Below, piece after piece: positions 53,854-61,855 of a stretch of 61,855 bases of DNA. The translations under genes and the position numbers were made by a program. The DNA comes from Prosthecobacter debontii (lineage in GTDB: Bacteria; Verrucomicrobiota; Verrucomicrobiia; Verrucomicrobiales; Akkermansiaceae), in assembly GCA_945869465.1 (NCBI GenBank), contig CAMBPB010000009.1:1-61855 (forward strand), written 5' to 3'. Each line of letters opens with the position of its first letter. Positions within the stretch are counted from its first letter, which is position 1. Below the pieces are notes generated by a model, which had not been told where the DNA came from, ran no database searches, and saw nothing but the letters and a program-made list of their open reading frames with translations.

Positions 53854-54979
53854 AGTGGTGGAAGTGTTCGAGCGGAATTTCCGGGACCGCGGCGAATTGG
53901 GCGCATCCGTGAGCATTTGGTGGGATGGCGCGGAGCTGCTTTCCCACGGCCACGGCTGGTGCGAGCGTGAACAAGCGCGGGAATGGACGCGCGACACCAT
54001 GGTGCCGGTGTATTCCGCCACCAAAGTTCCGGCGGCCGCCACCTTGTTGCTGGCCTTGGCAAGTCGCGGCTTGAACGAGGAAACTCCGGTGCGCGAAGTG
54101 TGGCCACGTTTTCCCCAGCCTCAGGCAAGGTTTCATCAACTCCTGTCGCATCAATGCGGCCTGCCCGTTTTGGACCGGCGGGCCGGCATCGCCGATCACC
54201 CCGCCGTGGTCGCCGCCATCGAGGCGCAGACTCCGGCATGGGTCCTGGGAGATGGCCACGGCTATCATCCGCGGACTTTCGGCACGTTGGTGGACGAACC
54301 GGTCCGCCGCCTCACCGGGCTGACCCTCGGCGCCTATTGGCGGGAAATGATCGCCCGGCCTCTCGCCCTGGATTTTTGGATCGGCCTACCCGAAAACCTG
54401 TGGCCGCGCGTCGCCCGCTTGTATCCCGCCAAGGCGGGCAAGGACGATCTGGCGGACGCGTTTTACCAACAACTCACCACCTCCGGCACATTCACCCGCC
54501 GGGCGTTCTCCTCGCCGCGCGGACTGCACGCCATCCATGAGATGAACGAGCCGTCGGCGTGGTCGGCCGGCCTGCCCGCGCTCGGCGGAGTGGGCACCGC
54601 CTCGGCGCTGGCGAAATTCTATCAGGCGGCGATCGGTTCAATCGAAAGCCCGCTGCCGGTGCAGGTGCGTCAGGCTCTTGCCACGCCACGCTCCTCGGGC
54701 GAGGACCGGGTGTTGCTCAGGCCGACGGTTTTCACCAACGGCGCCCAGCAGGATCCGCTCGATGGACAGGGCCGCAAGCTGAGGAGAATCTATGGACCAT
54801 CGATATCGGCCTTCGGCCATCCCGGCGCGGGAGGAAGCCATGGTTTGGGCGATCCGGAAACAGGGATTTCCTTTGCCTATGTGATGAACCAGATGGATCT
54901 CAGCGTGATGCCCGGTGCGAAGTGCATGGAGATGGTCAACGCGCTGTTTTCCGAGATGTCATGGGATTATGTCATCTAA
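53825..54979 (+). CDS. Serine hydrolase of the beta-lactamase/class C family
   Basis: 384 residues from the ATG at 53825. The nucleophile is in YSATKVPAA (Ser-x-x-Lys), with LLSHQCGLP after it. The Tyr motif is YHPRTFG, and HPGAGGS near 350 supplies the third motif (His-x-Gly). The family includes esterases, peptidases and EstB-like proteins; the specific role is unknown. No signal peptide is seen. It starts 29 bases before the end of the permease gene and overlaps the convergent deacetylase gene by 21 bases. Confidence 0.83.
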   Translation: MAVSPSALGKVVEVFERNFRDRGELGASVSIWWDGAELLSHGHGWCEREQAREWTRDTMVPVYSATKVPAAATLLLALASRGLNEETPVREVWPRFPQPQARFHQLLSHQCGLPVLDRRAGIADHPAVVAAIEAQTPAWVLGDGHGYHPRTFGTLVDEPVRRLTGLTLGAYWREMIARPLALDFWIGLPENLWPRVARLYPAKAGKDDLADAFYQQLTTSGTFTRRAFSSPRGLHAIHEMNEPSAWSAGLPALGGVGTASALAKFYQAAIGSIESPLPVQVRQALATPRSSGEDRVLLRPTVFTNGAQQDPLDGQGRKLRRIYGPSISAFGHPGAGGSHGLGDPETGISFAYVMNQMDLSVMPGAKCMEMVNALFSEMSWDYVI

Positions 54980-56041
54980 CCCGAGCCGCAACCGATCGAT
55001 TCCCTCCAGCACGCCTGATAGAACCTCCGTCGCGACAGGCGTGCCTTCATGCACCAGCACGATGTCACCCGGCCCCAGTTTCGGAAGGATCCGCGAGAGC
55101 GCCTTGTCGGGATCGCTTCCGAGTGTGTCGAAACCCCGCCGGTTCCACGCCATCACTTTCAGGCCGAGCATGCCCGCGATGGGATGGGTGAAAAGATTGC
55201 GGTGGCCGACGGGCGCCCTGAACCAGCGGGGCTTCACTCCCGCCACCTTGTCTATCACTTCCTGGCATTCCAGAATTTCACGACGGGTGCGCCACGGACC
55301 CGCGCACCAAAACGAAGCCTGCGGATGGTTCATCGTGTGGTTGCCAATCTCGTGGCCACGGCGCAGCACCTCCCGCACCAATTCCGGATGCGCAGCGACC
55401 TTCCACCCGATCATGAAAAACACGGCCTTGATCCGATGCCGATCCAGCAGATCCAACAACACCGGCGTGTCATGTGGATCGGGACCGTCATCGATCGTGA
55501 GCCGGATGCTCCGGTCGCCTGTGCGGCAAGTCACCTGACCGAGCCACTGATTGCCCGGCCGCAGGACCACCCAACAGAAAACCGCCGCAATGACGGCACC
55601 GCCGGCCACCGCCCACGACCATCCCCACCACCAGCCCGCCGCGATCGCAAACAGATGGAATTCTAACAATACAAGGAAACGCCAGATAACCCCCGGCGTC
55701 CCAACCCGCGCCAGCGAACGCCCGAAAACCAACAGAATAAACGCCACCAGATTGAGCCCGCACAACGCGATCCATCCCCACGCGAAAAAACCGGCGACTC
55801 CCCCCGCATTCCAGTGGAACAGCGCCCAAGCCAGCCCGACACCCAGCCACATCCGCCACTGGTTAGCCGGGGTCCTCGCTCCCAGCACGTATGGCAGAAA
55901 ACTGAGTGTGATAAAGCAGGCCGGGATGGCTAACAGCAACCCGGCAGCCAGCGCGACGTGCCGGGACAGCCATTCCACCATGGCAACATAGACCGCAAGG
56001 GGAAACCAAACCGCAAGCAACAACAACTCTCCCGCGTGCAT
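54959..56041 (-). CDS. Membrane-anchored polysaccharide deacetylase
   Basis: 360 residues from MHAGELLLLAVWFPLAVY. The N-terminal about 150 residues hold five or more membrane helices. A NodB homology domain follows: TIDDGPDPHDTPVLLDLL with the catalytic Asp pair, GHEIGNHTMNHPQ with the metal His pair, then RAPVGHRN and LVHEGT. It removes acetyl groups from glycans at the envelope; the glycan is unknown. A longer start at 56149 lies 15 bases behind the tamA stop but adds a non-hydrophobic stretch. Confidence 0.85.
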   Translation of the reverse strand: MHAGELLLLAVWFPLAVYVAMVEWLSRHVALAAGLLLAIPACFITLSFLPYVLGARTPANQWRMWLGVGLAWALFHWNAGGVAGFFAWGWIALCGLNLVAFILLVFGRSLARVGTPGVIWRFLVLLEFHLFAIAAGWWWGWSWAVAGGAVIAAVFCWVVLRPGNQWLGQVTCRTGDRSIRLTIDDGPDPHDTPVLLDLLDRHRIKAVFFMIGWKVAAHPELVREVLRRGHEIGNHTMNHPQASFWCAGPWRTRREILECQEVIDKVAGVKPRWFRAPVGHRNLFTHPIAGMLGLKVMAWNRRGFDTLGSDPDKALSRILPKLGPGDIVLVHEGTPVATEVLSGVLEGIDRLRLGLDDIIP

Positions 56042-56164
56042 CCCCCGGAACTCCGTGTGCCGACAAGCCTCCGCGACACAAATCCCGCCGCTTCCGCCGA
56101 AGACCCGGAACAAGGCGGTGACCGCGCGATTGTCGGATTGCACGCACATCTGATAAAAGGTTGG

Positions 56165-58156
56165 TTAGTAGGCGAAGCCGATGGCAAAATGGATGGTGCC
56201 ATTTGGTTCGCCCGGATCCCGGGTGAGATTGTGGCCGTATTCCAGCCGCACCGGGCCGATGGGAAGATCAAACCGAATGCCAAGACCGGCGGCGAGTTCA
56301 ATCTCGCTGCCGCTGATCTCCTCATGGTTTCGGGAAAGCGCGCCGGCATCGAAAAATGCCACGGCCTTCACCGCGCCGCTGAGCGTGCGCACCAGTTCCA
56401 GATTCGTGTTCCACATCGCTTCGCCGCCCGTCGGGAAACCATTCACCGATGGGCCGAGTTCGCGCTCGGGAAAACTCCGCACGCTGCGCGTGCCTCCGTT
56501 GAATAAGCGCAAGTCGATCGGCAGGTTCCCGCCATCGCCGGAGGGGACGATCACACCCCATTCGCCGCCGATTCCTACCTGATAGCGCCGGCTGAGTTCA
56601 TGGAACCATCCGCCCGTGAGACCGGCCTTGACATAACTTGTAGATACATCTCCAACCGCCGCGCCGATCTCCAGCGGGCTCTCCAAATGCCAGCCCTTTC
56701 TGGGCAATACCGGGTTGTCCCGGAAATCCAATATCTGGGTGAGACGAATCCGCGGGTGGGTGTAAAGCGTCGCTCCGAGCTCGGAATCAGGAAGTCCATC
56801 CTCGCTTAGATTGACAATCGAATACCCCGCCAGAAGGTCGAGCGTGTAGTGCTTGCCGAATTTCCAACTGAATGTGGCTTCCAGCCCGGTTTCATCGGTG
56901 TCGTAACCCTCACGGCCATACATCAGCGCGTAAGCCCGTGCTGATGCGGAGACGTCGGAGCCCATAAACCAGGGATCGGTGATACGCACATCTCCCAGAA
57001 GGCCGCGCATACTCAACTCAAACCCGGAACTAAACCCCATTAGATTGCCAAAAAGATTCCGGTCGGAATAAGTCACGCGGGTGATGAATCCCTGATAGGA
57101 ACCGAATCCCGCCGCAAGACTCACCTCGCGCGCGCGGGCCTCGACGAAATGCAGGGTGGCGTCCACATGTTGATCGCCCGCCTCGGACGTCTCCACCCGC
57201 GCCGAGAAAAACGCGCCGGTGGCGAGGAACTCCCGCAGACGTTTGCTCATGGCCGCTTCATCATACCAGTCTCCTTCCATGTCCTTCATGCGCGCCGCGA
57301 TCCTTGCCGGATGGGTCCGTTCCAAGCCCTCGATGCGGATCTGATTCAGGCGCACCCGCTTGCCGAATTCAATGGAGAAACCCGGGATAAATCGCCCGGA
57401 TTCCAAGGTCTGGCTCATGCGGATTTTCGCATCCGGGTAACCGCGGGTAACCGCCGCTTCCTCCACCGCGAGGCGCATGGCATTCAGGTGGCCGGTCGTG
57501 GCCGCTCGGCCGACGAAGGGCTCGACCGTGGTTCGGGTGAGTTCCTCGCCAACCCCTTCCGTGCTTGTCACCGTGGGGCGGGCGATTTGATGCAGCGCTC
57601 CGGGACGAACATCGATGGTTAGATCCACCGCGCCCGTGGCGCCATGGGTGGCACGCGTCGCGATGACTGCCTCGGCCAGCCAGTAGCCGCGGGCGTTGAA
57701 TTCCTGACGGACAAACGACAGCCCGGTCTCCACATCCTCCTCACGGAACGGCGGGGAACCGGCAGCCAGCGGGCGGCCCTTCTCCGCCGGTTTGGCATAG
57801 AGCCGCGCCAGTTTTTTCGCATCCTCCGCAGCCACGCCATTGACTTTGACATCACCCAGGGAAAGCCGTCCGCCTTCATCCACCACCAGCACAATTTCAT
57901 CCCGCGAGGAAATCCTCCACTCCACGGCGGCGTCCGTGTAGCCGTCCTTGCGGAGAATCCTGCGGAGAATAAACGCTGCATCGTCCGCCAGCGGCGCAGA
58001 GGCCCGCGAGGTCCGCACGTGGGTGAGCCGCCCTCCTATCAAGTCCAGCACCTCGCCCTCGCTGGCGTGCCTCATGCCTTCGATCCGGACACGGGTCTCG
58101 GCGGCGGCGACCAGCGCCGTCAACATGAGCCCTATCATGACACCAAGAATAACCAT
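56165..58156 (-). CDS. tamA: TamA-like outer-membrane assembly protein (Omp85 family)
   Basis: 663 residues. The signal region is VILGVMIGLMLTALVAAAET. Several POTRA domains occupy about 30-330 (VRIEGMRHASEGEVLDLIGG; DEGGRLSLGDVKVNGV; GLERTHPARIAARMKDMEGD). The Omp85 barrel ends in AIGFAY, with the LxxNGGTRSVRSFPE motif of the barrel plug loop. Its ATG overlaps the tamB stop (TGATG), so translation is coupled. With TamB it forms the translocation and assembly module, which helps build outer-membrane proteins and move lipids. Confidence 0.9.
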   Translation of the reverse strand: MVILGVMIGLMLTALVAAAETRVRIEGMRHASEGEVLDLIGGRLTHVRTSRASAPLADDAAFILRRILRKDGYTDAAVEWRISSRDEIVLVVDEGGRLSLGDVKVNGVAAEDAKKLARLYAKPAEKGRPLAAGSPPFREEDVETGLSFVRQEFNARGYWLAEAVIATRATHGATGAVDLTIDVRPGALHQIARPTVTSTEGVGEELTRTTVEPFVGRAATTGHLNAMRLAVEEAAVTRGYPDAKIRMSQTLESGRFIPGFSIEFGKRVRLNQIRIEGLERTHPARIAARMKDMEGDWYDEAAMSKRLREFLATGAFFSARVETSEAGDQHVDATLHFVEARAREVSLAAGFGSYQGFITRVTYSDRNLFGNLMGFSSGFELSMRGLLGDVRITDPWFMGSDVSASARAYALMYGREGYDTDETGLEATFSWKFGKHYTLDLLAGYSIVNLSEDGLPDSELGATLYTHPRIRLTQILDFRDNPVLPRKGWHLESPLEIGAAVGDVSTSYVKAGLTGGWFHELSRRYQVGIGGEWGVIVPSGDGGNLPIDLRLFNGGTRSVRSFPERELGPSVNGFPTGGEAMWNTNLELVRTLSGAVKAVAFFDAGALSRNHEEISGSEIELAAGLGIRFDLPIGPVRLEYGHNLTRDPGEPNGTIHFAIGFAY

Positions 58157-61100
58157 CAGTGAAATGTTAGACGCCAGATCGCGAGAACCCGCGAATCGCC
58201 CTCGGCACCCATGCCGGCCGATAGAAACCATCGGTCGGTGATGGCAATCGTGGCGGTGGAAAACGACTCGCTCGAATACGGATCTGCCTCGGCCAGGGTA
58301 AAATCGACGCGGTCCAACACTTTCAGGACCGGCCGCAGTTGTTTGCCCACCGCAAAGCGCCCGCGCCGAAGTTCCTCAACGAGAAGCTGCAGCGCGCGCG
58401 ACGACGCCGCCTGGGGATTCTCCAGGCCGCTGGTGGTGGTACCGGTGGCGAGAAGGGTCATGATTTCATTCTCCGGCAACGGCGGGCTGGACGTGAGATA
58501 CATTTGTGGGTCCGATGCGAGGCCGTAAACAAACACGCTGACCTGATAGGGCCGGGGCTCGGCGGTGCCGCGGATTTCAAGAACCGGATCGAAGCCCGTC
58601 GCCGGTTCGAAGCGCAGGAATCCGGAGCGAACCGTTAGCGTGCTGAATGGCAGGGCCGCGCGGAAGTCCGAAATCTTCAGCTCGCCCTTCGGTGCCGGAC
58701 TTCCAATCGTCCCGCCGACACGCACATTTCCATCCACCCTGCCCGTCGCGAAATTTCCGCGGATAAGGAACGGCTCGTCAGTGCGGGCCAAAACGTCAAG
58801 GGTCCAATTCCGGAATGGCTCGGGAATGGAATCCGGCGCCCTCACCGGCGCATCGACCTGCGGCAATGCCGCCACGGACGGAGTCGTGAAGGGCGTGCCG
58901 ATTGGCAGCAGCTCGATGTCGCGATAGAACAAACTATCGACCACTCCGATGGTTCCTGAAAGCGACGCGCGTTCCCAATTGCCGGTCAGGCGCAGGTCCG
59001 CGTTCGCCCGGACGATGAGTGAGTCGTTCCGCAACAACGGCAGATGGTTGCCGGTCACCCGGAAGTCCAATGCGCCGGGTTTCATGACACCGGCCCTGCC
59101 GTGTTCGATCGCCATCGAACCGCCACCCTGAAGTGTTCCCCCTGCAATCGTCGCCTTCAGGTTCTTCAAGGTGATTCTGTCAAAATCGAGTTCTACGGTT
59201 GCGCTGGTTCCGGTAACAGGCGGATGACGTGCTCCCTTCAACTCGAATTCTCCTCCGGTTAGTGCGATTTTTCCTTTGATCGCGGGTTTCCCGATTTCCC
59301 CCGCGACCACGATGTCTCCAGTTAGAAACCCACCCGCTTTCCGCACGGATGGTATGCGTGAACTGAAACGCGAAATGTCGATGCGTGGCAGATCGACCCT
59401 CGCATCGAGCTTCTCGCCGGCGATCAGAGCGGGGTCCTCCGCCCACTCCGCGGGACGAAACGGCATCGCCGCCGTGATGACCGCCGGGGAAAAATCCGGA
59501 GCGCTCGCATTTCCCTCCAATGTCAGGCGCCCATCGCGTCCTATCAGAGTGAGCTTCAGCTCGGCGGGCGGCAGTTTCGGTTTTTCCTGGGAGCGAAGCT
59601 CCTTCGCCTCCAGGAGGGCATCCATCGCAGGCTTCGCATAAGTTCCCGAGATCTTCAAAACCACCCGACCGGTCGAACGCGGATCCAGTTTTTCGGCTGC
59701 TGGCACCCAGTCCTTGAGCAGCGCCAACGACAGGACCTTGGACTCGATCGACACCTCCAGCGGCCGCACGTCACGGGCGAGCGTGTCCCGCCATTTCGCG
59801 AAATCCTCCGGCACCGGCAACCTGGCGGTTCCACCCGCAATGGAGTTCTTGTTAGCCAGCCAGCTCAAATTCGCTAGATCTAGGTATCCGTCCGCAAGTT
59901 TGGCATCCAGCGTAATCGATTGATCGTTCGCCCGCAAGCACAGGTCCTTGGTCACGAATCCACCCGGCCAATCGTATGCGATTTCACCGCTCGCGGCGAG
60001 CGGTGGCATGCCTTCCCGGCTCCAATCGCCCTTGCCAACCGCGAGGGTGCCGCGGTGTTTGCCGGCTTTCAAATCCCCGCTGCCATTCCATGTTCCCGTT
60101 AGTGCGACATCTCCGCCTACCTTCGCTCTAACGATAGTGAGCCATGGCTCGATCCGCGCGCTGTTGAAATTGTCCAATTCCATGCCAGCCTGATAGACAA
60201 GCGTTTCCTGACGATACTCGGTTTTGACTTTCACTCCGTCGGCCTCCCACACTGCAGCAAGCGCCTCCTCCGGTTGCCAGCGGCCCTGCAGGTGGATCGG
60301 CGACGCGCTCTTCGGGTCCGCCGGTTTCAAAGACAATTCCACGTCCGCGGAAGCCGGTCGGTGGTCCTTGAACGCGATTTTGAAACCGCCGTCCACCATC
60401 GAGGGTGGCACGGGTGCCTTCGGATCGATCGCCTTGGCCCGCTCCGCCAACGCGGCGAGGAGTTCGGGAACATCCGCGATATTGAAGCGCCCCTGCACGT
60501 CGCCCGCTTGAAAGCGGTCGCCCTTCCGGGTGATCGGGGTCTCGGCGCTGAGGGTAAACCCGGTTCCAAGCGCCAGACCACTCGCGGCCAAGGATGACCG
60601 GTCCGCTTGCAACTCCACGTCGAGGCTCAACTCCGGAACCACCCAGTCCTTCCAAACCACGTCTTCTAAGAAGATTCGCGCCTCTCCAATCGCGGCATGG
60701 GGATCCGGCAACAATCCATCAAAATTCACCGACAGGGAAGTGAGCACGGCTTTGCCGGGAAGTTTCAGCGCAAAAGCCTCCGCGATCTGTTCGCTCTGCA
60801 GGCGTCCCTCACGGAGGTCCGCTCTCACCGAATTGAAACCCGGGGAAGCCCCCGCGGCGAGAACCGCGTCGCCGATTCGGATTTCCGTTTCCGCGGAAGG
60901 CCCGCCAATCTCGGGAAGCCGCAACACCAGCTCACGCAAGCTCACGCCATGCAGCAGATCGATGCGCTCGATCGATAAATCATCCGCGTTCCAAACGATC
61001 ACTGACTCCTGAGCCGGCCACTCGCGTTCCTTTGCATCGGTGATGGCACCGAGTTTCAGAGTCAAGATGGAGTCCCCCGCCGCGTGGTGGAGTTGGCTCG

Positions 61101-61656
61101 GGGCAAGTGCGATCACCGGTTTCCCATCGCGTGTGGCGCTGAGACTGATGTCCTTGAGATTGATCGTAAGCGGAAGGATCCTGCTCCGTGCCGTGCGGAG
61201 GGTTTGCACAAGTTTCTCAAGGTCCATCGGCTGTTTTTCACCGGTGCCCTCCCCAAGCAGCAGATCCACGTGCAATCCATCGATTTCGATTCCCTGGATT
61301 CGGCCTTGGATCAATTCCTTCAACTGATAGTCGGGAGTCGCCCGTTTCAAGGTCAGGCGGGCCAACGTCTGGTCACTCTCAATCTGAAGTTCCCTCACCG
61401 AAATCCCGCCGATGAGATTTCCTTCGACGGAGAAAGACCCGCGGAACCCGCCTTTCTGGAAATAGTGGCCAGCCACCTTGGGAGCGAGCCACCGCAGCCC
61501 GGGGCCATTCAGCCAGACCAAGCCCCCCAGCAGCAGCAGCAGCACGGTCCAACGACGGCATTTCCGGCGTCCTCGCCGGCGCGGCGGAGCATCGTCTGAA
61601 GGGGGCTCGGTTTCGGTGCGCTGCAAAGCGCTATCAATGTCACTGCATCCCTCCAC
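58156..61656 (-). CDS. tamB: TamB-like translocation and assembly protein (DUF490)
   Basis: 1,166 residues with a GTG start; no ATG is available before conserved sequence. After a charged N-terminus (PRRRGRRKCRRW) a single helix anchors it (TVLLLLLGGLVWLNG). The bulk is the long, repetitive beta-rich TamB/AsmA-like groove with many DUF490-type strands, and the C-terminus carries the DUF490 end (ILFR-type strand block; LRFEPATGFDPVLEIRGTAEP; ITDRWFLSAGMGAEGDSRV). It is the inner-membrane partner of TamA. It is a typical size for the family. Confidence 0.9.
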   Translation of the reverse strand: MEGCSDIDSALQRTETEPPSDDAPPRRRGRRKCRRWTVLLLLLGGLVWLNGPGLRWLAPKVAGHYFQKGGFRGSFSVEGNLIGGISVRELQIESDQTLARLTLKRATPDYQLKELIQGRIQGIEIDGLHVDLLLGEGTGEKQPMDLEKLVQTLRTARSRILPLTINLKDISLSATRDGKPVIALAPSQLHHAAGDSILTLKLGAITDAKEREWPAQESVIVWNADDLSIERIDLLHGVSLRELVLRLPEIGGPSAETEIRIGDAVLAAGASPGFNSVRADLREGRLQSEQIAEAFALKLPGKAVLTSLSVNFDGLLPDPHAAIGEARIFLEDVVWKDWVVPELSLDVELQADRSSLAASGLALGTGFTLSAETPITRKGDRFQAGDVQGRFNIADVPELLAALAERAKAIDPKAPVPPSMVDGGFKIAFKDHRPASADVELSLKPADPKSASPIHLQGRWQPEEALAAVWEADGVKVKTEYRQETLVYQAGMELDNFNSARIEPWLTIVRAKVGGDVALTGTWNGSGDLKAGKHRGTLAVGKGDWSREGMPPLAASGEIAYDWPGGFVTKDLCLRANDQSITLDAKLADGYLDLANLSWLANKNSIAGGTARLPVPEDFAKWRDTLARDVRPLEVSIESKVLSLALLKDWVPAAEKLDPRSTGRVVLKISGTYAKPAMDALLEAKELRSQEKPKLPPAELKLTLIGRDGRLTLEGNASAPDFSPAVITAAMPFRPAEWAEDPALIAGEKLDARVDLPRIDISRFSSRIPSVRKAGGFLTGDIVVAGEIGKPAIKGKIALTGGEFELKGARHPPVTGTSATVELDFDRITLKNLKATIAGGTLQGGGSMAIEHGRAGVMKPGALDFRVTGNHLPLLRNDSLIVRANADLRLTGNWERASLSGTIGVVDSLFYRDIELLPIGTPFTTPSVAALPQVDAPVRAPDSIPEPFRNWTLDVLARTDEPFLIRGNFATGRVDGNVRVGGTIGSPAPKGELKISDFRAALPFSTLTVRSGFLRFEPATGFDPVLEIRGTAEPRPYQVSVFVYGLASDPQMYLTSSPPLPENEIMTLLATGTTTSGLENPQAASSRALQLLVEELRRGRFAVGKQLRPVLKVLDRVDFTLAEADPYSSESFSTATIAITDRWFLSAGMGAEGDSRVLAIWRLTFH

Positions 61657-61679
61657 TGGGTCAATCGTTGGATTATCGT

Positions 61680-61701
61680 AATATAGGGACAGTCCCTTTA
61701 C
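61680..61701. repeat. REP-like palindrome upstream of the second RAYT
   Basis: TATAGGGACAGTCCCTTTA at 61682-61700 has the GGGAC/GTCCC arms around a central A and shares its core with the palindrome at 16020. It lies about 50 bases before the ATG at 61752, the same relation as for the first RAYT. Confidence 0.65.
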
Positions 61702-61751
61702 CAGAGATTTAGCTTGCGGTTGCCTTTTCGGGGGGATAGACTTCCTTCATC

Positions 61752-61855
61752 ATGAGACGTGCCCGTTGGATTGTGCCTGGAAATGCCGCATCGGAGAGGC
61801 CGGTTTTGTATCACTGCATCAGCCGGGTGGTGGACCGGCGGCTGGTCTTCAAGGT
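61752..61855 (+). CDS. REP-associated tyrosine transposase (RAYT), 5' end only
   Basis: 34 codons to the right edge: MRRARWIVPGNAASERPVLY and the CISRVVDRRLVFK segment. The opening MRRARW and the ISRVVDRR block are shared with the RAYT at 14833-15975, so it is a second, diverged copy. A REP-like palindrome precedes it. The remainder lies outside the window. Confidence 0.8.
   Translation, partial: MRRARWIVPGNAASERPVLYHCISRVVDRRLVFK

Overview
The window reads as a chromosomal segment of a GC-rich, Gram-negative bacterium, most likely a Verrucomicrobiota member (Verrucomicrobiales, Luteolibacter-like). This is an inference from gene content and style: outer-membrane machinery (BamA/TamA-like, TamB, TonB-ExbBD, an MCE lipid transporter), a Cys-type sulfatase, a GYF_2 membrane protein, REP-associated transposases, Obg without a C-terminal extension, and mostly weak Shine-Dalgarno sequences. 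No rRNA or species marker is present, so the phylum is probable and the genus is not established.

Layout. 1-5.6 kb: dnaE (cut by the left edge), a GYF_2 membrane protein, a beta-helix pseudogene and cinA, all but the pseudogene on the minus strand. 6.4-10 kb: a four-gene MCE/Mla-type phospholipid transport operon with a recognisable promoter, followed by a wrecked hybrid histidine kinase. 10.9-14.9 kb: GNAT, an unusual glycosyltransferase-HAD fusion, obg and a truncated gamma-glutamylcyclotransferase cut off at a REP-associated transposase (RAYT). 16.2-18.8 kb: tRNA-His, rnc, an amidohydrolase and panD. 19-28 kb: a cobalamin riboswitch with its TonB-dependent receptor, a sulfatase, a CBS protein, thyA, an octaheme cytochrome fused to HEAT and TPR repeats, and an S41 protease. 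28-35 kb: topoisomerase III, an RbsD-like lipoprotein, a small RNase III-fold protein and a CHASE-PAS histidine kinase. 35-39 kb: rsfS, a TonB-like protein, ExbB, ExbD and a small overlapping gene, then a methylmalonyl-CoA mutase remnant, an FkbM methyltransferase and a palindromic tandem repeat. 39-43.5 kb: an enoyl reductase-like MDR protein, rseP, a 60-residue orphan and an alkaline-phosphatase-superfamily enzyme. 43.8-51.1 kb: a cyanophycin cluster (DUF1854 protein, fused ABC exporter, a degenerate CphA-like protein and an intact CphA). 51.2-61.7 kb: a SurA/PpiC isomerase, an AI-2E-family permease, a serine hydrolase, a membrane polysaccharide deacetylase, and TamA/TamB. A second RAYT with its REP palindrome begins at the right edge.

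How the genes work together. Several sets serve the envelope: the MCE operon and TamA/TamB/SurA handle lipid and outer-membrane protein traffic, and ExbB-ExbD-TonB could energise the B12 receptor at 19 kb. The most interesting system is the cyanophycin locus. An intact synthetase is translationally coupled to a paralogue that keeps the N-terminal domain but has lost both ATP-binding sites, and a divergent operon encodes an ABC exporter with an unusual N-terminal extension plus DUF1854. That neighbourhood is known in outline, but the roles of the dead paralogue and the exporter are not. The two RAYT genes each have a palindrome about 45-50 bases upstream of the start codon, an arrangement typical of domesticated REP systems.
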